From contig NW_013657675.1 in NCBI RefSeq assembly GCF_000142905.1, forward strand, positions 379,122 to 443,121: 64,000 nucleotides of DNA, read 5' to 3'. Shown here one piece after another: positions 58,871 to 64,000 of this stretch. A model generated the notes under the pieces. That model was given only the letters and a program-made list of their open reading frames with translations. It was not told the origin of the DNA and searched no databases. This DNA is from Thecamonas trahens ATCC 50062 (Eukaryota; Apusozoa; Apusomonadida; Apusomonadidae). Positions within the stretch are counted from its first letter, which is position 1; each line of letters begins with the position of its first letter. A program made the translations under genes and the position numbers.

Positions 58871-61165
58871 ATGTTCTTTGCATCGCCCCTCGTCTACGCG
58901 GGTGCATCATCCTCGGACGAGTTTTCTGAGAGTATGTCCCCTCCTCCCCCCCCCCCCCCCCCCCCCCCCCTTCCCTCCTTCCCTCCTCTCCGCAACTCAC
59001 AACTCATCCTTATCCCGTTCACAGCCGAGCTTGAAGCCGGACTCGTTGCCAACGCCATGTACGATCTGGCCAAGGAAGATGAAGAGATCGGCGCTCTGGC
59101 TGAAGAGGTCAACACCGCGTCGTCGTCGTCGTCGTCGGGCGAGGGCTCGGACAACGACTCGGCCTCGGATGGCTCGGCAGAGCTGGATGCGTCGATCGCA
59201 GTGGCGCAGCAGCAGGCGCAGCAGCAGGCGCCCGATGGGCCGCAAGCACGCGGCGGAAAGGCGGGAAAGGGCAAGAAGAAGAAGAAGGGCGTGCGGTTTG
59301 AGCTGAAGAAGCTGTTCAAGATGGGCAAGCGGCAGAAGGCGGCAAACTCGCGACGGGCTGTCCCCTCGCGGGCCGTCCCGCCTCGCAAGAAGCCGATCAA
59401 GACGCGTCGGGCAGACACCAACGTGATCTCGCTCTCGCTCGGCTCTCTGGCCGACGGTGTGACCCTCGCAACCGGCGAGGCCATCCGCTGCTCACAGTGC
59501 TCGGCATACTTTTCGGCGGTCTCGCAGGTCACGCCCAACGACGCAGACGCAGACGATGAAGATGACGACCTCGTCGGCGTGTGGAACTGCGAGTTTTGCG
59601 GAACCGGCAACGAGGTTGAGCTGGCCCGCCCGGAGATCCCGACCGCCAACTCGGTCGACTACGTAGTTTCTGGCATGACGGTGGCGTCGGATGCGCGCGA
59701 GTCCAACGTGGTCTTTTGCGTTGACACCTCAGGCTCGATGTGCGTGACAACCGAGGTCTCCGGCAAGGTCAAACTCAAAGGCCAGGACCGGCGCAACAAG
59801 GAGTTTGCCGAGCTTCGCTCGTTTGGCGACGGTTCGAACCAGTTCCTCCGCGGCCAATCGCGCAACACAACGTACATCTCGCGACTGCAATGCATGCAGG
59901 CCGCGGTGGAGACTCAGATCGAGACGCTGGCTGCCACCGAGCCGGCTGTCCGCGCCGGGCTCGTCACCTTTGCGTCGGACGTCAAGGTTGTCGGCGATGC
60001 TGCCGCCGCCGAGCACACCATTGCCGGCGACCATCTCGATGACTACGATCACTGCCTCTCTGCAGCCGCCGAGCTGCCCCTAGGCGCTCCGGTTGTCGAC
60101 TCGGCGCCGGCCCTGAGGGCCAAGCTTGACGCGCTCTCCGAAGAGGGCCAGACGGCACTCGGCCCCGCGCTGGTCACCGCGGTTGGCATGGCGGCGCAGC
60201 GCCCGGGCTCGGAGGTCATTGTCTGCACCGATGGGCGGGCCAACATCGGCGTCGGCTCGATCTCGGATGCGCCGACCGAGGCTGAGGAGGATGAGACGAC
60301 TGCGTTTTACGAGCGGGTCGGCCTCTACGCCCGTGAGGCTGGCGTCACCGTCAACGTCATCACCATCGACGGCACCGACTGCTCAGTGGAGAACCTCGGC
60401 ATCGTGACCGACGCCACGTCGGGCACCGTCGATGTTGTCGACCCGCTTGAGCTCACCTCGAACTTTTCGTCGATCCTCGCCGAGCCGCCGGTCGCTACCG
60501 CTGTTGAAATTGTCTTCCTCCTGCATAAGGGCCTCCGCTTCCGTGAGGACGACGTCGCCGCCGACTCCAACATCCTCACCCGAACCATCGGCAATGTCAA
60601 GGCCTCGTCGGACGTGACTTTCCAGTACTCGGTTCGGCGTGACTTTCTCGATGCGCTCACCGAAGACGCCTCGGTCCCGTTCCAGGTCCAGATCCACTAC
60701 ACCAAGCTCAACGGCATGAAGTGCGTCCGGGTGATCACCCAGTCGAAGACCGTGACCCACTCGCGCGCCGCGGCAGAGGCCGACGCCGACGTCGCCGTCC
60801 TCGGCCTCAACGCCGTTCAGCACTCGGCCAAGTTTGTTAACGAAGGCGACTACACACAGGCCCGCGCCTACTCGCACGCCAACTCGCATCTCCTCTCGCG
60901 CATCTCGACAACCGAGCAGTCTAAGCGCCAGTTTGTCGCCTGGGTCCACAACGCCGCCGCTGTCGATGACCTGGCCCGCAACGAGCAGGCCTCAGAGCAC
61001 GCCGCAGGCCTCTTCCTCTCCGACTCGGACGACGAGGCCGCCGATGTCACTGTCCGAATGAGCAAGAAGGCCCACAAGAAGAAGATGCGCTCGCGCGCAC
61101 GCAAGGACAAGTCGTCCGCAGTCATGTATCAGCAGAAGGCCGTCTCCAAGGCTTCGTTCATGTAA
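58871..61165 (+). CDS. Sec23/24-like zinc finger plus von Willebrand A domain protein, two exons
   Basis: Exon 1 (58871-58931) encodes MFFASPLVYAGASSSDEFSE. The intron is 58932-59024 (GTATGT ... TTCACAG; 93 nt with a C-run). It is stop-free and a multiple of three, so unspliced reading would insert about 31 mostly Pro/Ser residues. Exon 2 runs to 61165; 733 residues. A Lys-rich segment precedes a four-Cys finger (RCSQCSAYF ... WNCEFCGTGNEVE). A vWA domain follows with its MIDAS DTSGSM (near 270) and ICTDGRANIG-like block (VCTDGRANIG). A beta-sandwich and helical region come after. The C-terminus is very basic. The domain order is that of Sec23/Sec24, but the gelsolin-like domain is missing and the protein is much diverged. 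It may relate to the vWA half of the protist cpRas proteins. Confidence 0.75.
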   Translation: MFFASPLVYAGASSSDEFSESMSPPPPPPPPPPLPSFPPLRNSQLILIPFTAELEAGLVANAMYDLAKEDEEIGALAEEVNTASSSSSSGEGSDNDSASDGSAELDASIAVAQQQAQQQAPDGPQARGGKAGKGKKKKKGVRFELKKLFKMGKRQKAANSRRAVPSRAVPPRKKPIKTRRADTNVISLSLGSLADGVTLATGEAIRCSQCSAYFSAVSQVTPNDADADDEDDDLVGVWNCEFCGTGNEVELARPEIPTANSVDYVVSGMTVASDARESNVVFCVDTSGSMCVTTEVSGKVKLKGQDRRNKEFAELRSFGDGSNQFLRGQSRNTTYISRLQCMQAAVETQIETLAATEPAVRAGLVTFASDVKVVGDAAAAEHTIAGDHLDDYDHCLSAAAELPLGAPVVDSAPALRAKLDALSEEGQTALGPALVTAVGMAAQRPGSEVIVCTDGRANIGVGSISDAPTEAEEDETTAFYERVGLYAREAGVTVNVITIDGTDCSVENLGIVTDATSGTVDVVDPLELTSNFSSILAEPPVATAVEIVFLLHKGLRFREDDVAADSNILTRTIGNVKASSDVTFQYSVRRDFLDALTEDASVPFQVQIHYTKLNGMKCVRVITQSKTVTHSRAAAEADADVAVLGLNAVQHSAKFVNEGDYTQARAYSHANSHLLSRISTTEQSKRQFVAWVHNAAAVDDLARNEQASEHAAGLFLSDSDDEAADVTVRMSKKAHKKKMRSRARKDKSSAVMYQQKAVSKASFM

Positions 61166-61184
61166 CACTTGCTACACTCGGGTC

Positions 61185-64000
61185 TTAGTTAGCCATCGGC
61201 GAGAGCGGCGACCGGCGCACGCCGCGCGACGGCGACGTCACGCGCGTTGGCGAGAGCGAGAGCCGCTCCAGCAGCTGCGGCGACATCCGCTGCAGCAAGG
61301 ACTCGGGCGAGAGGAGATCGGCCGCCCGCGAAGTGGGCGTCATCGGCGTCTTTGGCGTGGCAGGGTACAGGGGGGTTGCTGGTGTCGGTGGCCGCGAGTT
61401 CTCGTCGCCCTTGCGCGGCGTGCCGCGCGGCGTGCCACGGGCCTTGCGCCGTCGCCGCCGCTGCTTGGACTCAGCCCGCTGCGCCGCCGCGCGCTTCTTG
61501 AGCGCCGCCGCCCGGGTATTGTCACGCGCAGCCTTGTCCCCGAGCTCGACAAACTCGGTGAGATCCGCCAAAAAGTTGGCCCCGGCAGACGCCGACGTGC
61601 CCAAGCTGTCACCAGAGCCGGTCCGCGCGCCCTCGCCAAAGTACAGCAACATGTGGGACTCGGCATCGCGGGCAGTGGCCAGCGTGGACTCAAGTGCCGT
61701 CATTCGCTCGGCAGACACGTGGTGGAACGGCTCTAGGCGCGCCACAAACCCGTCGGCGTCCGCCAGTCCACCGCCAGCTGCCAGCGCTCGCAACGCCTCG
61801 AGCTCGGCGCCAAGGGTGTGCGCTGACTCGCGGAGACACGCCAGCTTACCCGCAATCTGCCCGAGGTTGAGCTCGGACGCCGCGCCAACGTCGAATAGCT
61901 GAGTCCGGAGCTGGCCTAGAAGCTCAGGTGCCGACTCCTGGATCGACTCGATGACTACGTGGAGGAGCGTGGTCGACCCGTCGGTTGTCTTGGTGTCGGC
62001 GAGCTTGAGCAGCGCGTCGAGCTTGAAGCCTCCCGCCTGCAGCTTCCCGCCAGCATTGAGGTAGTTGCCAACGTCGAGGACGCAGCGCAGAACCTTGGCG
62101 AGCGCATCAGATGCCACAACCTGTGAGCATGCCGAGAGCGCGAGCCCGACCTGGTGCTCCATCTCGCCCATGACCTCATCAAACGAGAGCTGCATCTCAA
62201 AGGCTCGCAGACGGGCATGGAGCCGCGGAATCGACTGCAAGCCAGCAATGAGCGCAACCGCTGGTGAGACAGCATCGCACATCGCAAGGGCGGTGACTGC
62301 CGCAGGCTCGAGTGCATCGAGCACGGAGGCCACCTGAGTCCAGGTCTCGGCATCCGGCAGGTGCTTGGCCAGCCGGGCAACCCGGTCAGCACCAAGCACG
62401 CTGTCATCGAGCTCAACAAGCGCGCGCACAATGTCGGCTGGCGCAAGACCCGACGAGGCGTAGACAGAGAGCATGATCTCCATCCGCTGCACGCATCGCG
62501 GGCCCATGAGTGCCATCAAGTCGCGGACAGCGACGTCGATCTCGGTCTCGACAGGCTCGGCCTCGGCTGGCTCGTCCTCGTTGGTTGGCTCAGCCTTGGT
62601 ACACGTCTTGGCCACCGAGTCCTTGAGCTCAAACAGGGCATCGAGTTTGGAGGTGTCAACCTTGGGCGGGCTCACTTCGCTCAGCTTGGCAAAGACCGTC
62701 GGCCCGAGCGCGTTTGGCTTGATTTTGGTCCAGAAGAACCGCTTGAGCTTGCGATTCGGGCGGATAGGCGAGGGCATGTGTGCCGGCGAGTCGAACATGC
62801 CCAGGCTGCCAGGCATCGGTGGCGGCGGCGGCGGCGCCCCGATTGGAGTCCCCGGCAGAGGCGGCGGCGGCGGTGCTGCCATGCCAGGCATCGGCGGTGG
62901 CGGCGGGGGGGCGGCAGCCGGCGGCACAACTGGAATTCCTGTACCGGCCGACTCACCAGCCTCCCGCGACGGGGTGCTGAGCTGAGGCGCAGCGTCGCCA
63001 ATCTCGGCCTCGTCCTCGGCTTCGTCGCTCGTCCCGAGGTGCTTGGCGAGTAGGACGTCCAGTGACGCCAGGTTGGGGTTGGGGCTCAGACCATCAACAA
63101 CCGCGATGCAGTCGGAAATGGCAGCGTCAATGCTGTCTGCACTCTCAACACTGGCGTCAGCCGAGAGCATGAGGTAGAGGAAGCGCTGGAGGAGCTCCAA
63201 AAGGAGCTTCTTGGAGCGGATCGAGGGAAGAAGCGAGACGGTCTGAGAAACGACGTCCTTGGGATCAGAAAGCTGCAGCGACGAGAGCGCACATTTGGCG
63301 TCGTCATCGTTCATGCCCTTGATGAAGACGTCAAGCTGGGCACGAAGCATGTTGTGAGTCTCCATGTCGATGCCGGGCAGTGGCGAGAGGACAATGACAT
63401 GGAGGTTGTCGACAGCGTTCCGGAGACCGAGCTCGACAAGCTCGGCGCGACGGCGGGCGCGAAGCGCAATTGAGTCCGGCCTCGAAATAATACAGTTGAT
63501 GAGCCACATGGCGGCGTAGAGGAGGGTGAGCTGATCGGTCGATTGCGTCGAGCGCTCGTTGGGGTCGAGCGTCAGCTCCTTGACCAGGTCGATAAACCGC
63601 CGGCTCTCGGCCTTGCGGGTCTTGCGCGCAAGCTCGGTATACGCCCCGATGACGACAGCGTAGCCTGTCGGCGAGTGCAAGGTCAGTGCCGAGAGCAGCT
63701 TGTAGATGTCGGTACGGATGAGGACGTGATCGTCGTGGACGCACTCCAGGATGCGGACAACAAAATCGGGCGTCTCGAGCGCGTGGTGCATGGCGCACGG
63801 TGCGTTGAGCAGCTTGAGAAGTGCCTGGATAGCCGCCGCGCGGTAGGCTGGTCCTTGCTGCGAGCGGGCGACGGCTGCGAGTGCCGAGCTGCGCTTGGTC
63901 CTCGTCAGACCATCCTGCCGCCGGTGATGCACGTGGTCGGCATGAAGGGCGTCCAGGATGGCATCCATCCCGCCGATCTGCACAAACGTCTCCGTCCATG
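61185..64000 (-). CDS. Diaphanous-type formin, 5' end beyond the window
   Basis: Nucleates and elongates actin filaments. The window holds about 938 C-terminal residues and the frame stays open to 64000, so the start lies outside. An armadillo-like FH3 region comes first (residues 1-330 of the visible part; FVVRILECVHDDHVLIRTDI). The FH1 polyproline stretch lies at about 62790-62940 (PPPPPPMPG units that would bind profilin). The FH2 domain runs from LKRFFWTKIKP, with the conserved Ile, through LDVGNYLNAGG and GGFKLDALLKL, with the conserved Lys, to about residue 810. The tail is basic (KQRRRRRKARGTPRG) with SP sites. A Rho-binding GBD may lie upstream. It ends 19 bp from the stop of the convergent Sec23-like gene. 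Confidence 0.93.
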   Translation of the reverse strand, partial: WTETFVQIGGMDAILDALHADHVHHRRQDGLTRTKRSSALAAVARSQQGPAYRAAAIQALLKLLNAPCAMHHALETPDFVVRILECVHDDHVLIRTDIYKLLSALTLHSPTGYAVVIGAYTELARKTRKAESRRFIDLVKELTLDPNERSTQSTDQLTLLYAAMWLINCIISRPDSIALRARRRAELVELGLRNAVDNLHVIVLSPLPGIDMETHNMLRAQLDVFIKGMNDDDAKCALSSLQLSDPKDVVSQTVSLLPSIRSKKLLLELLQRFLYLMLSADASVESADSIDAAISDCIAVVDGLSPNPNLASLDVLLAKHLGTSDEAEDEAEIGDAAPQLSTPSREAGESAGTGIPVVPPAAAPPPPPPMPGMAAPPPPPLPGTPIGAPPPPPPMPGSLGMFDSPAHMPSPIRPNRKLKRFFWTKIKPNALGPTVFAKLSEVSPPKVDTSKLDALFELKDSVAKTCTKAEPTNEDEPAEAEPVETEIDVAVRDLMALMGPRCVQRMEIMLSVYASSGLAPADIVRALVELDDSVLGADRVARLAKHLPDAETWTQVASVLDALEPAAVTALAMCDAVSPAVALIAGLQSIPRLHARLRAFEMQLSFDEVMGEMEHQVGLALSACSQVVASDALAKVLRCVLDVGNYLNAGGKLQAGGFKLDALLKLADTKTTDGSTTLLHVVIESIQESAPELLGQLRTQLFDVGAASELNLGQIAGKLACLRESAHTLGAELEALRALAAGGGLADADGFVARLEPFHHVSAERMTALESTLATARDAESHMLLYFGEGARTGSGDSLGTSASAGANFLADLTEFVELGDKAARDNTRAAALKKRAAAQRAESKQRRRRRKARGTPRGTPRKGDENSRPPTPATPLYPATPKTPMTPTSRAADLLSPESLLQRMSPQLLERLSLSPTRVTSPSRGVRRSPLSPMAN

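Noticed and set aside
59825-59845. ggttcgaacc as a tRNA T-loop
   Set aside because: It lies inside the coding sequence of the Sec23-like gene, and no acceptor or anticodon arms surround it.

Overview
The window is nuclear DNA from a GC-rich, gene-dense eukaryote. Genes are monocistronic, carry short GT-AG introns (about 90-450 nt, usually one per gene near the 5' end, donors mostly GTA[C/T/A]G) and are separated by only tens to a few hundred bases. The gene set (ASPM-like spindle protein, CFAP43, a possible SAXO-like protein, snurportin-1, Nup43, PEX1, formin, Ras and RasGEF, STE20 kinase, eEF2K-like alpha-kinase) points to a free-living flagellated protist. A GC-rich apusomonad such as Thecamonas would fit, but the species assignment is an inference that I cannot verify from sequence alone.

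Layout. 0-9.5 kb: NAD kinase, RLP24, a bacterial-type DUF389 membrane protein, a cytochrome-b5 front-end desaturase, an unknown protein and a short-chain dehydrogenase. 9.9-15.6 kb: an ASPM-like protein with a 273-bp tandem IQ super-repeat and a one-base frame break. 15.9-22.9 kb: lysyl-tRNA synthetase, a piggyBac-like relic, a STE20-type kinase, a SAXO-like repeat protein, a SETD9-like SET protein and a Ras GTPase. 22.9-30.2 kb looks like an accessory island: a broken ORF, a Crinkler-like kinase gene with a 21-bp minisatellite coiled coil, a cluster of perfect palindromes, an AT-rich islet and a four-TM protein. 30.2-43.8 kb: a type I membrane protein, CFAP43, a secretory 2-Cys peroxiredoxin with a 24-nt micro-exon, an MmpL/RND transporter, a tiny secretory-pathway protein and a tail-anchored eEF2K-like kinase. 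43.9-64 kb: PEX1, TTC5-like, 3-ketoacyl-CoA thiolase, snurportin-1, a small unknown, Nup43, a PHOSPHO-type phosphatase, an EF-hand RasGEF, a Sec23-like zinc-finger/vWA protein and a formin that runs off the right edge.

Functional links are loose, as expected in a eukaryote. PEX1 and thiolase are both peroxisomal. ASPM, formin, CFAP43 and the SAXO-like gene are cytoskeletal or ciliary. Ras and an EF-hand RasGEF form a possible pathway. Snurportin and Nup43 serve nuclear transport.

Five recognisable genes (DUF389, CFAP43, eEF2K-like, PEX1, RasGEF) are each split once by a -1 frame change, and ASPM once by +1. The ASPM case is demonstrably one extra base in a repeat ladder. The -1 cases lie mostly in GC-rich, hairpin-prone sequence, so base-calling errors are the simplest explanation, although tiny introns cannot be excluded by eye.
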